The position numbers were made by a program, and so were the translations under genes. Under the pieces are notes generated by a model. The model made no database searches. It saw only the letters and a program-made list of their open reading frames with translations, and was not told where the DNA came from. Of a stretch of DNA of 64,000 nucleotides, positions 1 to 9,048 are shown piece after piece. Numbering within the stretch: position 1 is the stretch's first letter; each line of letters starts with the position of its first letter. The DNA lies in assembly GCF_022026395.1 (NCBI RefSeq), contig NZ_CP041767.1, forward strand, positions 5,562,001 through 5,626,000. Reading direction: 5' to 3'. This DNA is from Brevibacillus brevis (GTDB lineage Bacteria; Bacillota; Bacilli; Brevibacillales; Brevibacillaceae).

Positions 1-110
1 GCCTGTTTTATACTAAATGCAATAAGAGGACGATCCATCAAGGGACGAATATTTTTATTCTTCACCCCTTTTGAGCCTCCTCTTGCGCAAATCGTGCACA
101 GCCTTTTCAT
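1..110 (-). CDS. legF: CMP-nonulosonate (legionaminate) synthetase, N-terminal fragment at window edge
   Basis: Only the first 36 codons are inside the window; the gene continues past base 1. They read MKRLCTICARGGSKGVKN and onward, with the ARGGSKG nucleotide-binding loop typical of CMP-sialic/legionaminic/pseudaminic acid cytidylyltransferases at residues 9-15. These enzymes activate a nonulosonic acid with CTP. The ATG (110-108) overlaps the TGA of the upstream oxidoreductase gene as ATGA, so the two are translationally coupled and this is the next gene of the nonulosonate operon. The legF name follows from the neighbouring legB, legC, legG, legI and legH; sugar specificity cannot be read from 36 residues. 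Confidence 0.75.
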   Translation of the reverse strand, partial: MKRLCTICARGGSKGVKNKNIRPLMDRPLIAFSIKQ

Positions 111-1015
111 TTCGAGACCCAACTCCTTTTCTCATTTGCCTCTTCAATTGCGTTTATCATATTCATTACATCCATTGCTTCTTCTGAATGACAGACATCC
201 CATACATTGTCTGACAAAACCGCTTCATGTTGCATTTTATATGTATAATCTCTAGAAACCTCAAATGGCTCTGTCCGTTCATTCACGGTTAATGTATTTC
301 CTATCATATCCACTTTTATCGTATCCTGATCTGTATTCACGATAATAAATCGCTTAGGACTCTTCTCGATATAATTAATATTTATGCTTGCAATAGGACA
401 CTTCTTCGTCTTTAGCATAATGGAGTAAATATCATCACTATCTATTTCTAAAGAGCTGAATTTCCCGCCGACTGCGGTTAAGCTTTCCCATCCATCTAAT
501 AACCAATTTACATAATCCAACTCGTGACTCAAGTCTCTGAGAACCCCTCCACCCTCACTTTTCTTAGCTGAATACGTCTTTCGGTAGTCTGCGTGAGGGC
601 GCCATTGGGGAAGATACTGACCAGTATAAACATGAAGAGATAGTATTTTTTGACCCTGCATGAGCATTTTCAGCTTCTGAATTGCAGGATGGAAACGGAG
701 ATTATAGCCAACAAAAATGTCAAAGCTATGAGGCGGCATACTTGCTTCCAAATGAAAAAGCGGCTTCTCTACAAGAACCTTCCCTCTATAGCCTTGATTT
801 TCTAATTCCAAAAGCGTCTGATAATGCTCAGATGTTTTATTTGCAACAATAACATACTGAGGGTTCTCTTTTTGCAAGGCTTCGGAAAGAGCGTGGTAGG
901 AGCAATCCCAATCAACCTCTCGACTGCTAACCACACAAACTTTGCACCCTAACTCTCTCAATACACGTGCATGTCTCATTCCGATTGATCCAAAGCCAAT
1001 GACGAGCGCCCTCAA
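107..1015 (-). CDS. Gfo/Idh/MocA-family oxidoreductase of the nonulosonate operon
   Basis: A 302-residue protein starting with a Rossmann dinucleotide motif (VIGFGSIGMRHARVLRELG, residues 5-23), followed by the EKP segment near residue 84 that is usual in Gfo/Idh/MocA NAD(P)-dependent sugar dehydrogenases. The start is TTG at 1015, because GGAGG lies a few bases upstream and TTGA overlaps the stop of the preceding nucleotidyltransferase gene. Family members oxidise or reduce sugar-nucleotide-type substrates. Its position between the nucleotidyltransferase and legF suggests that it makes or modifies a precursor of the flagellar nonulosonic acid, but the substrate is not readable from the sequence. 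Confidence 0.85.
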   Translation of the reverse strand: MRALVIGFGSIGMRHARVLRELGCKVCVVSSREVDWDCSYHALSEALQKENPQYVIVANKTSEHYQTLLELENQGYRGKVLVEKPLFHLEASMPPHSFDIFVGYNLRFHPAIQKLKMLMQGQKILSLHVYTGQYLPQWRPHADYRKTYSAKKSEGGGVLRDLSHELDYVNWLLDGWESLTAVGGKFSSLEIDSDDIYSIMLKTKKCPIASININYIEKSPKRFIIVNTDQDTIKVDMIGNTLTVNERTEPFEVSRDYTYKMQHEAVLSDNVWDVCHSEEAMDVMNMINAIEEANEKRSWVSK

Positions 1016-2061
1016 CTGAATACCTCCATATACTCTTTGTTCGCTTTTTCAAAATCAGCAATGCGCCCAATATCCAACCAATACTCTCTAATCGGGAATG
1101 CGATTGTTTGCTGTTCTTGCTTCATCAATTGCTCAAACAAACTTGGCATATCCAAGTTTTCATTATGTGGAATGTGTTCTAAAACTTGCGGATCCATGAC
1201 ATAAATGCCTGCGTTGACAAAATATCGCTGAATCGGCTTTTCCTCTATAGCTGTCAGTCGATGCTTATCTAACCGGACAACACCATATGGAACTTGATAT
1301 TCGTACTCTCGAACGCACATTGTTGCTTTTGCTTGATACGTCTTGTGAAAATCTAATAGTTGTTCAAAATTCACCTTTGTTAGTAAGTCACCGTTCATGA
1401 CAAAAAAAGGTTCCACTGGCTTGTCTGGCAATAAACTTAATGCTCCTGCCGTACCCAATGACTCCTTTTCTTGCAAATAGCAAATAGTAACACCCCATCG
1501 CTCACCGGTGCCAAAATAGTCCTGAATCATCTCTGCCTTGTATTTCACTGAGATATAAAACTTATGGAATCCTTGATCAATGAAACTCTGCAAAATCGTT
1601 TCCAATAATGGCTTGTTCCCAACTGCCAATAAAGGTTTGGGGCAATCATGCGTTAATGGATGAAGGCGAGTTCCCAATCCACCGGCCATTAGAACCACCC
1701 AATTGTCCTTTTTTTTCGGACGCAAAAGGTCATTTAACATCTCTACATGCACAATTCGCCCGTCTTCATCAACAATCGGAATTTGATGAAGATGCTTGAT
1801 TTTCATGAGGGCAAGGATATTCTCTTTTGAGTCATACGGAGAAGCTACCGTAGGATATGGATTCATAATTGTGGAGGTAGGATCTTGAAGCCCCCTTCCC
1901 TTTAGCAAGCCTCTCCGGATGTCACCATCTGTTACAGTGCCGAGCAATCTATCATTTTCATCTGCAACTAAAGCAATTTGTCTGGCATTCTTATCGATAA
2001 TTTCCAATGTATGAATGATAGGCGTTTGCGGTGATACCAAAAGGTCTCTCCAATTCACCAC
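1012..2061 (-). CDS. CBS-domain sugar-1-phosphate nucleotidyltransferase (PtmE/LegX-like)
   Basis: A 349-residue protein with two parts. Residues about 1-115 are a CBS-domain pair (motifs GTVTDGDIRRGLLKG and IPIVDEDGRIVH). Residues 120-349 are an NTP_transferase domain with the signature MAGGLGTRLHPLTHDCPKP. This fusion is the architecture of Campylobacter PtmE (LegX), the GlcN-1-phosphate guanylyltransferase that supplies GDP-linked glucosamine for legionaminic acid. The start is a GTG GTG pair at 2061 after a GGGGTGGGGAG stretch. It lies 21 bases after legH in the same operon. Calling it a guanylyltransferase is inference from the family and context. Confidence 0.85.
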   Translation of the reverse strand: MVNWRDLLVSPQTPIIHTLEIIDKNARQIALVADENDRLLGTVTDGDIRRGLLKGRGLQDPTSTIMNPYPTVASPYDSKENILALMKIKHLHQIPIVDEDGRIVHVEMLNDLLRPKKKDNWVVLMAGGLGTRLHPLTHDCPKPLLAVGNKPLLETILQSFIDQGFHKFYISVKYKAEMIQDYFGTGERWGVTICYLQEKESLGTAGALSLLPDKPVEPFFVMNGDLLTKVNFEQLLDFHKTYQAKATMCVREYEYQVPYGVVRLDKHRLTAIEEKPIQRYFVNAGIYVMDPQVLEHIPHNENLDMPSLFEQLMKQEQQTIAFPIREYWLDIGRIADFEKANKEYMEVFS

Positions 2062-2082
2062 TCCCCACCCCTTTCTTGTTGC

Positions 2083-2706
2083 TTATCCAATCACGTGTGC
2101 AGGCACACCTGCTACTTTTCTATTTTTCGGAACATCCTTGATAACAACAGCTCCGGCCCCAACAATACTTCCTGTCCCAATCTGAATACCTTGAATAACT
2201 ACAGCACCAGCGCCAACGAATGCACCTTCTTCAATATGTACACCACCGGAAAGAGTTGCCCCTGGTGCTATGTGTACATGGTCATTAATCCTGCAATCAT
2301 GATCAATAGAGGCTCGTGTATTTACAATAACATTACCGCTTATATGTACATCTGCTTGCACGACAGCGCCAGCCATTATTTGAGCGCCTTCATCAATGAC
2401 TACTCGAGGGGATATGATCGCAGTTGGATGAATAACACTTGCGAAACTGTATCCCCGCTCTTTATAAAAACAGAATAATTTCTTTCGGATTGAATTATTG
2501 CCGACTGCACCGATCCCATTTACTAGTACCAAATCTTTGGGAGAAAATTTTTCGATCTCTACATCATGACCTAGATACGGAATTCCCCATATGCTAGCTT
2601 GGGACTGGAGGTCCGTGAATCCCAAGATATTATGACCCTGTAAAATTAACGTATCCAATAATACTTTGGCATGTCCACCGCCACCAAGTACAATTACAGG
2701 CTTCAT
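2083..2706 (-). CDS. legH: Sugar O/N-acetyltransferase, hexapeptide type (LegH-like)
   Basis: A 207-residue protein with an N-terminal PglD-type sugar-nucleotide-binding region (VIVLGGGGHAKVLLDTL at residues 4-20), then hexapeptide repeats forming a left-handed beta helix (for example GAQIMAGAVVQADVHISGN and GAFVGAGAVVIQGIQIGTG). In legionaminic acid pathways LegH acetylates the 4-amino group of the UDP/GDP-linked diaminosugar after LegC. The ATG overlaps the stop of legI (ATGA at 2706-2703). Family and context agree well; it could also be a PglD homologue, which carries out the same chemistry. Confidence 0.85.
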   Translation of the reverse strand: MKPVIVLGGGGHAKVLLDTLILQGHNILGFTDLQSQASIWGIPYLGHDVEIEKFSPKDLVLVNGIGAVGNNSIRKKLFCFYKERGYSFASVIHPTAIISPRVVIDEGAQIMAGAVVQADVHISGNVIVNTRASIDHDCRINDHVHIAPGATLSGGVHIEEGAFVGAGAVVIQGIQIGTGSIVGAGAVVIKDVPKNRKVAGVPAHVIG

Positions 2707-3779
2707 TCCTGAATCAACTCATCTTGTTCGTAATCTTTACTTGCGACTTTCCCAATCAAGTCCCAGATTCGAATCGGAGGAATACCTGTTCCTGGTCGTT
2801 TTGCAGTTAGATTGTCGATTGTCAATATTTCACCTTTTTGAATACTACATGCTGCAACCAAGCTCTTGCGGGCGATAAATTTGTTTTTTTGTTCCGAAGG
2901 TGTAGGCATTTTATACGCTTTACCCAGCGATAGCTCCACTTGCCGAATTGAATCAATCATTTGCTTGAGTTCTGCCCCCTCTAGGGAGGCCTGATGATCA
3001 GGCCCTGGCAAAGTTCTATCCAGCGTAAAATGCTTCTCGATGACCTGCGCACCTCTAGCCACAGCCGCAATCGGAACAGCTATTCCAGCGGTATGATCGG
3101 AGAATCCTACTGGAAGTTGAAAGGCCGCAGCCAAGGTATCCATTGACCTCAAGTTCACATCGACATATGGTGCTGGATACTCAGTTGTACAATGAAGTAA
3201 CGTTACTTTTTCACGAAGAACTTGTTGCCCCTCCTCACTTGCATACGCCTCTTGAAACTCTCTGATAGATGGCGCCTGCGAGAAACGTAAGTAGCCAAAA
3301 GCCAAAACTCCTAGAGCCTCTTCTATTTCTCCTAGATTAGACATTCCAGTGGAGAGGATAATAGGTAGCCCCGTTAGAGCTGCTTTTAATAAAAGCGGCG
3401 CATTTGTTATTTCTCCCGAAGGTAGCTTAAGTAAATCTACACCGATTTCCTCAGCCAACAGGTCTACACTTTCAAGATCGAACGGGGTGGACAAAAATTT
3501 AATGTTACATTGTTTACAAGTTTCTACGAGTTCATGATGCATTTCCAACGACAATTCCAATTTCTGCACCATTTCTAATTGCGATTCTTCAACACCGGTC
3601 GTTCTCTTCTGATAATCGGCTTTTTCTGCATATTTACTTATAATACTTTTGGCCCTAAACGTCTGGAATTTCACCGCATCAGCACCTGCTTCTGCAGCAC
3701 AATAGACGAGCTCTTTGGCCATCTCCAAAGATCCGTTGTGATTTACACCAGCTTCGGCAATAATAAATGTCTTCGTCAT
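2703..3779 (-). CDS. legI: N-acetylneuraminate/legionaminate synthase
   Basis: A 358-residue NeuB-family protein that condenses a 6-carbon N-acetylated sugar with phosphoenolpyruvate to give a nonulosonic acid. Visible family signatures are IIAEAGVNHNGSLEMAKEL near the N-terminus, VKFQTFRAKSI, LKLPSGEITN, SDHTAGIAVP and EKHFTLDRTLPGPDHQAS. A C-terminal SAF (antifreeze-like) domain contains ARKSLVAA and AKRPGTGIPP. The start is ATG 3779 because TAGGAGGT lies 7 bases upstream; a longer frame to 3830 would run into legG and lacks a ribosome site. It sits in the order legB-legC-legG-legI-legH, which supports legionaminic over sialic acid. Confidence 0.9.
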   Translation of the reverse strand: MTKTFIIAEAGVNHNGSLEMAKELVYCAAEAGADAVKFQTFRAKSIISKYAEKADYQKRTTGVEESQLEMVQKLELSLEMHHELVETCKQCNIKFLSTPFDLESVDLLAEEIGVDLLKLPSGEITNAPLLLKAALTGLPIILSTGMSNLGEIEEALGVLAFGYLRFSQAPSIREFQEAYASEEGQQVLREKVTLLHCTTEYPAPYVDVNLRSMDTLAAAFQLPVGFSDHTAGIAVPIAAVARGAQVIEKHFTLDRTLPGPDHQASLEGAELKQMIDSIRQVELSLGKAYKMPTPSEQKNKFIARKSLVAACSIQKGEILTIDNLTAKRPGTGIPPIRIWDLIGKVASKDYEQDELIQE

Positions 3780-3813
3780 AATAGTACCTCCTAGAGATGT
3801 TTGCACATCTCTA

Positions 3814-4980
3814 CTAATCCTCGATGTCAAAAAAAGTTTTATGCAGCAAATTGTCCAGGCTTACTTCCTTCAGTACATTTTTCACTTTCGCCGAAACGTA
3901 TTCCTTACCGTAAGGAGACTCCATACTTCGTAGCTTTTCCTGGAACTCGTTTGAGAGAGCCTGTCTAATCGCTGAAATAATGGAATCTTTTTGTTCTACA
4001 CAATCAATAACGGATTCCGCTCGAATCCTCCCTTTTTGGCGATCCCCGATATTAACGGTGCCCTTCTGAAAAAAAGGCACTTCGATAATGCCACTTGATG
4101 AATTTCCAATTACGGCATCTACATGTTGCAGTGCGCTTAAATAACGTAATTGCCCAAGAGAAGTAAATGAAACACATCTGGAAGAATTAATCTCCACGTA
4201 TCTATCGATCATTTCACAAATGATGCGTCCCCCCATATCCGCATTTGGCTTTGTGAATATACAGGTTGCATCAGAAAAATGATCAAGTGCTTGTAAAAGC
4301 TCGAGCATTGCAGATTCAGAATGGTTCTTCTTCAATGTAACGGGATGATAAGTAATAAGAAAACTTGGCTTGCTTAAAGCAAAATCGATAGACTTTTCAA
4401 AGGCTTCCTTATTTAGAAGCGGTAATTTTCGTATATTATCAAGCCCAATTGCGCCCACGTTGAACACTCGATCTGGATTCTCACCTAGTTGAATGACTCT
4501 TTTTCTGTATTCATCTGCTGCTACAAAGTGTAGTTGCGACATTTTGGTCACGGCGTGTCTTATCGATTCGTCAATGACTCCTTCGGTTGTTTCCCCTCCA
4601 TGCAAATGAGCGATGGGTATTCTTGCAATCATTGCAGCTTGAGCCGCAGCCAAAATCTCAAAACGATCCCCAAGCAATACGACCAGATCAGGTCTCAGAC
4701 GTTCATACGCCTGTGAAAACCCAATTGTCCCTATGCCAACCGAAGTTGCAATTCCGACCGAGGTATCGCTGGATAAAAGCATTTCAATTTTTTCGTCAAT
4801 AGCAAAACCATCCTGCTCTATCGAGCGATAAGTCAACCCAAATTCAGGAGATAAATGCATGCCAGTTACAATAATCTGTAATTGCAAATCTGTATCTTCT
4901 TGTATTTCTTTCATAAGGTGATACAGAAGGCCATATTCGGCACGTGTACCTGTAACTACACAAAGTTTACGTTGTGACAT
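3814..4980 (-). CDS. legG: UDP-N-acetylglucosamine 2-epimerase, hydrolysing (NeuC/LegG-like)
   Basis: A 388-residue member of the epimerase_2 (GT-B-fold) family. It has the N-terminal motif VVTGTRAEYGLLYHLM, HLHGGETTEGVIDESIRHA in the active-site region, TYHPVT, and the C-terminal GNSSSGIIEVPFF motif that binds the UDP diphosphate. LegG releases UDP and epimerises the 2,4-diacetamido sugar before condensation by LegI. The ATG (4980) overlaps the end of legC by 14 bases, indicating tight coupling. The alternative reading is sialic-acid NeuC, but the neighbouring 4,6-dehydratase and aminotransferase make the 4-amino sugar route more likely. Confidence 0.88.
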   Translation of the reverse strand: MSQRKLCVVTGTRAEYGLLYHLMKEIQEDTDLQLQIIVTGMHLSPEFGLTYRSIEQDGFAIDEKIEMLLSSDTSVGIATSVGIGTIGFSQAYERLRPDLVVLLGDRFEILAAAQAAMIARIPIAHLHGGETTEGVIDESIRHAVTKMSQLHFVAADEYRKRVIQLGENPDRVFNVGAIGLDNIRKLPLLNKEAFEKSIDFALSKPSFLITYHPVTLKKNHSESAMLELLQALDHFSDATCIFTKPNADMGGRIICEMIDRYVEINSSRCVSFTSLGQLRYLSALQHVDAVIGNSSSGIIEVPFFQKGTVNIGDRQKGRIRAESVIDCVEQKDSIISAIRQALSNEFQEKLRSMESPYGKEYVSAKVKNVLKEVSLDNLLHKTFFDIED

Positions 4981-6154
4981 AACTAGCCCCCAGGTTAGAG
5001 CTGCTTGGAATATTTATGATTCTTTCTTCTAGCTGTTTTGCTACCACGATATCCATCTTCGGAGCATTCTTATACATTGGCAATTCGTGAAGCAGTTTCC
5101 AGGCGGGACGAGTCATCAAACCTTGTTCGTTTGTCATTTCCAGCAATTGATCACGATTTTTCTCCAACTCAGGCGATAGCAAAAGCACATGTAACCAGTA
5201 ATTACTCGTCGCTAATTTGGGCTCATGAAAGAATGTGATTTCAGGAATAGACGCAAATACCTGGGCATATTTTTGTGCCAGTGCCCTTTTCCGCTCAATA
5301 AACATTGGCAACTGTTCTAATTGCGCGCATCCTAATGCTGCATTGATGTTTGGAAGACGATAATTGTAACCGATTTGGTCATGTTCAAAGGCCCATTTAT
5401 GCGGCATTTTCGCAGTTGTTGTAATATGCTTTGCGTATTTGCCTAAGGCCTCATCGTTCGTTAATATTGCTCCTCCGCCACCAGTCGTAATTACTTTATT
5501 TCCATTAAAACTGAGAGCCGACACACGTCCCAAATTTCCCGTATGAACCCCTTTGTAATAGGAACCTAGTGATTCAGCTGCGTCCTCTACAAGTTCAAGA
5601 TGAAACCTCTCGCATACATCTATCAATTCATCTAATTCAACAGGATGCCCAAATGTATGCATAGGAACGACAGCTTTTATTCTTTTGCCAGTTATTTTAT
5701 TAAAGCACTCCTTGCCCCTTATCTCTGCAATTTCAAGCAAATAATCATTTAATTTCTTGGGATCTACACCAAGAGTAGTAAAACTGCTATCGATAAAATG
5801 TGGGGTCGCTCCACAATAGGCAATTGCATTAGCCGTAGCAATAAACGTGAGAGCCGGCATTAATACTTCATCTTCCGGCTCTACTCCAACTAATTTCAGA
5901 CATATATGCAAAGCGGCCGTGCCATTCATTACGGCCACAGCTCGCTTCACCCCCGTATATTCTTGTAGCTTTTCTTCAAACTGATCTACGTATTTTCCTA
6001 CTGATGATACCCATCCAGTATCTATACACTCTTTCACATACTTCCACTCATTCCCTTGAAAGCATGGCTCATGCAAAGGAATAAACTTGTCCGCAAAATG
6101 GGTGACTTCTTTCAGTTTGGCGACTATTTGTTCTAGCGAGGTTAGCTGACTCAT
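4967..6154 (-). CDS. legC: DegT/DnrJ/EryC1 aminotransferase (LegC-like)
   Basis: A 395-residue PLP-dependent sugar aminotransferase. The PLP lysine is expected at K220 in SFNGNKVITTGGGGAIL, with EDAAESLGSYYKG just before it and the N-terminal substrate motif AVMNGTAALHICLKLVGV. LegC transfers an amino group to C4 of the keto intermediate produced by LegB. The start codon forms ATGA with the legB stop (6154-6151), and the 3' end overlaps legG. The length fits the LegC/Per/PseC family. Confidence 0.9.
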   Translation of the reverse strand: MSQLTSLEQIVAKLKEVTHFADKFIPLHEPCFQGNEWKYVKECIDTGWVSSVGKYVDQFEEKLQEYTGVKRAVAVMNGTAALHICLKLVGVEPEDEVLMPALTFIATANAIAYCGATPHFIDSSFTTLGVDPKKLNDYLLEIAEIRGKECFNKITGKRIKAVVPMHTFGHPVELDELIDVCERFHLELVEDAAESLGSYYKGVHTGNLGRVSALSFNGNKVITTGGGGAILTNDEALGKYAKHITTTAKMPHKWAFEHDQIGYNYRLPNINAALGCAQLEQLPMFIERKRALAQKYAQVFASIPEITFFHEPKLATSNYWLHVLLLSPELEKNRDQLLEMTNEQGLMTRPAWKLLHELPMYKNAPKMDIVVAKQLEERIINIPSSSNLGASYVTT

Positions 6155-7161
6155 AGGTTATAAATCCCTGCCTTGTATTGGGATAGATGAACGGGATTAG
6201 TGAACCACTCGATTGTTTCACTTAGTCCCCGTTTGAAACCTTCTACTCCCCCATATTCGGGGTGCCATCCAGTTAAATTCTTCGCCTTCGAATTATCCGC
6301 CCATAAGCGCTCTACTTCGCTCTTCTCTGGACGAATACGCTGGTTGTCTGTCTCAATGTGTATTTTTTCACCCATTAACTCTGCTATAAACTCTACTGTC
6401 TGGCCGATTGAGACCTCGTAATTACTTCCTATATTTATTACTTCTCCAATGGATCTGTCAGATTGAGCGACCGACAGAAATCCTCTAACTGTATCTTTCA
6501 CATAATTAAAGTCTCTTGTAGGTGAAAGCGAACCAAGTTGAATGGTTTTCTGTCCATTGGCAATTTGTGTGATAACTGTAGGAATCACCGCACGTGCTGA
6601 CTGCCTAGGACCATACGTATTAAAAGGACGGATTATGGATACTGGCAAATCAAATGAGCTAAAGAAAGACATCGCCATCTGGTCGGCACCAATTTTACTC
6701 GCAGAATAAGGAGATTGTCCTTGAAGTGGATGTTCTTCAGTAATCGGGACAAAACGAGCAGTTCCATAAACTTCACTGGTTGAAGTGTGTACCACTTTTT
6801 CCACGTTTAATTCTCGAGCAGCTTGCAGTATGTTCAATGTACCTTTTATGTTCGTGTCCACATACGTTTCTGGAGAATGATAAGAATATGGAATCGCAAT
6901 TAAGGCAGCCAAATGAAGAACAACATCGCATCCCTTCATCGCTTGTTTAACTCCATAGGGATCACGAATGTCCCCGGCAAATACCTCAATTCCTTTCAAG
7001 GTTTCTTTCGGTAAATGATCCAGCCATCCCCATGAATTAAATGAATTGTAATAAACGAAAGTTTTTACATCATGACCTTGACGTACTAGTTCTTCTGTTA
7101 AATGTGAGCCGATGAAACCATCTGCTCCTGTTACTAGTATTTTTTTGTTTTTCAAATCCAT
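6151..7161 (-). CDS. legB: NAD-dependent NDP-N-acetylglucosamine 4,6-dehydratase (LegB)
   Basis: A 336-residue extended short-chain dehydrogenase. The NAD-binding motif TGADGFIGSH is at residues 11-20, the serine/threonine segment HTSTSEVYG near 125-133, and the catalytic Y152-x3-K156 in SPYSASKIGAD. The pattern IRPFNTYGPRQSARAVIPT is typical of LegB. It catalyses the first committed step, making a 4-keto-6-deoxy sugar. GGAGATGATC precedes the ATG. It is the first enzyme of the leg block, immediately after the Maf-like gene, and overlaps legC. Confidence 0.9.
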   Translation of the reverse strand: MDLKNKKILVTGADGFIGSHLTEELVRQGHDVKTFVYYNSFNSWGWLDHLPKETLKGIEVFAGDIRDPYGVKQAMKGCDVVLHLAALIAIPYSYHSPETYVDTNIKGTLNILQAARELNVEKVVHTSTSEVYGTARFVPITEEHPLQGQSPYSASKIGADQMAMSFFSSFDLPVSIIRPFNTYGPRQSARAVIPTVITQIANGQKTIQLGSLSPTRDFNYVKDTVRGFLSVAQSDRSIGEVINIGSNYEVSIGQTVEFIAELMGEKIHIETDNQRIRPEKSEVERLWADNSKAKNLTGWHPEYGGVEGFKRGLSETIEWFTNPVHLSQYKAGIYNL

Positions 7162-7176
7162 TAGATCATCTCCGTA

Positions 7177-9048
7177 TCAAGTTGCACTGCCTTCCTCAAT
7201 CACTTTCTCGTACATATCTTCTAGTAATCTTTTAATTGCGATACTGTCATTTTTAGTGGCAAACAAATAGTTTTTAAACTGATCGATAACTCTGCGTGCT
7301 TTCATCACGATATCTGAAGAGGATCGTACCTCATCAAACATTTTAAGTATCAAATTAAACTCAATATAATTCATGGATTGAATTATTCTTAGGTAGTACT
7401 TATTTCTTTGCAAGCGATCAAAAAGCTTATCAAATTTGTTAAAACACAGATCAAGCTGTCGGGAATTTTGACTAGAGATGTAATGCTCCATCTCATCAAA
7501 CAACTCTTCAAAGCGCTTGAAAACAACATCTAGTTCCGTACTTTCTTTTGTCATTGTTTTCACAGTCATCTTGAAATGTTCCAAGTCGTAAGAAAACGTA
7601 TCTTTAATTAAATCTAGCCAATCTTGTTGAACAATCCCCGTTGTACTGAGTCTTTCACGAATGACGGTTTCCAAGGGTAAGAAGACTGTTCCTTCAATAT
7701 GAGCCCCTTCTTTTGTGGAATTGATGATATCTGGATGTGAGACACGTTCGATCAACTGCTCCATCTCATCTTTCATAGACAAGAAGAGCTTACTGGTGTA
7801 TGTGTCTTTCCCTTCAACATCCTTTACAACGATAGCCTGCTCTTTTCTCCAATCAGTCAACTCAGTTTCCGTATAATTGATACCTTTTGCATATATTTCA
7901 TTTCCACGAAAAGCAAGGTTGATCCCCACTAAAATAATGGGTGAAAATTGAATCTGGCTCAAAACTTGTAGTGTTAAGGTCGCAATACTTCCAAATCTAT
8001 CAATGTAATGGAATGTATTTTCGTCATTTCGTTTAATAAACATGTCCATGATGTAATCGTCACGAACCAAGAAGTTCGCCATTTTACCATGATAGTTATT
8101 AACGGTTTCAAAACCCATTGTACTACCAAACACTAAGGGAACATTATCGATTTTGCTATCAATCACTTTTTCAAACACCTTGGAGTTCAATGCACTACCA
8201 TCATAAGCAAAAGTCGCATCCGGTGTAATACCAGCATTAATCAATTGGTTAATGGCTGAACCTACGGAAAAAATGTATGCAAGTCCATTTTCTTTGATGT
8301 AGCGCAAGTTCTCAAACTCATCGTTTAAGGATGGACCTGCCCCCACAATGATAGCCGGCTTGTCTTTAAAATGTCCTCCATGACCATCTAAAATATTGGG
8401 TGTTTTCATAATATGGGGCATGTTGAACAAGCCATTGATAGCCATCCTTTTCGCAAAGACTTGACCTGTTAACAATCTGTTACGCGCCTCATAGACAACA
8501 TCTCTAAATGTATCAATAAAAGCTTTTGTTTGCTCTGCAAAAATTCTCTCGTAGCTTGGATGAACGACCACATATACTTCTTTATCTTGCAAATGCGTAA
8601 ACTGCGATAATTGGCTCTTCACATCTTCTGCCCGTACCTCTAGCATCAAATGGACAAGCTTTTTCGAAGGACCCCAATCCTCCAGCGATCTACTTTCCAC
8701 TAACTTTGAAAAAATAGCAGCATTAGGCTCATAAATGGAAAACATAGCCGTTGGATGCAATTGTATAAATTCATCAATGTGATAACCGAAACCGACACCA
8801 TAAAACAGGACATGGCGATCTCCGATATCTTCGAGAGTTTGAATAAAGCGTTGTGCTTCTTGTACCGGATTGTATTTGCTATGTATATAGTTCCATCCGG
8901 AATTGGCTAGAACTGCGATCGTGGTTCCACCTGTTTTCGTTTCTTCCACACGTACTTTTTCATTCTCATTTCGATCATATTTCTGAAAGTTGTCCCATAG
9001 CTGTGGGTAGTACTTTTTCAAACACGTTAGGTTATCAATTTGCATCAT
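7177..9048 (-). CDS. Motility-associated factor (Maf-like) flagellin glycosyltransferase
   Basis: About 623 residues, matching the DUF115/MAF_flag10 family that transfers nonulosonic acids to flagellin. The central motif IIVGAGPSLNDEFENLRYIKENG is the nucleotide-binding segment shared with MptE-like proteins; GINLAF and FYGVGFGYHIDEF are other recognisable segments. The C-terminal third is helical. The start is taken at ATG 9048 (or the adjacent ATG at 9045), preceded by AGGTGGG; it overlaps the end of the upstream gene by 14 bases. Its location between flagellin and the leg genes argues that FlaA/Hag is its substrate. Confidence 0.85.
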   Translation of the reverse strand: MMQIDNLTCLKKYYPQLWDNFQKYDRNENEKVRVEETKTGGTTIAVLANSGWNYIHSKYNPVQEAQRFIQTLEDIGDRHVLFYGVGFGYHIDEFIQLHPTAMFSIYEPNAAIFSKLVESRSLEDWGPSKKLVHLMLEVRAEDVKSQLSQFTHLQDKEVYVVVHPSYERIFAEQTKAFIDTFRDVVYEARNRLLTGQVFAKRMAINGLFNMPHIMKTPNILDGHGGHFKDKPAIIVGAGPSLNDEFENLRYIKENGLAYIFSVGSAINQLINAGITPDATFAYDGSALNSKVFEKVIDSKIDNVPLVFGSTMGFETVNNYHGKMANFLVRDDYIMDMFIKRNDENTFHYIDRFGSIATLTLQVLSQIQFSPIILVGINLAFRGNEIYAKGINYTETELTDWRKEQAIVVKDVEGKDTYTSKLFLSMKDEMEQLIERVSHPDIINSTKEGAHIEGTVFLPLETVIRERLSTTGIVQQDWLDLIKDTFSYDLEHFKMTVKTMTKESTELDVVFKRFEELFDEMEHYISSQNSRQLDLCFNKFDKLFDRLQRNKYYLRIIQSMNYIEFNLILKMFDEVRSSSDIVMKARRVIDQFKNYLFATKNDSIAIKRLLEDMYEKVIEEGSAT

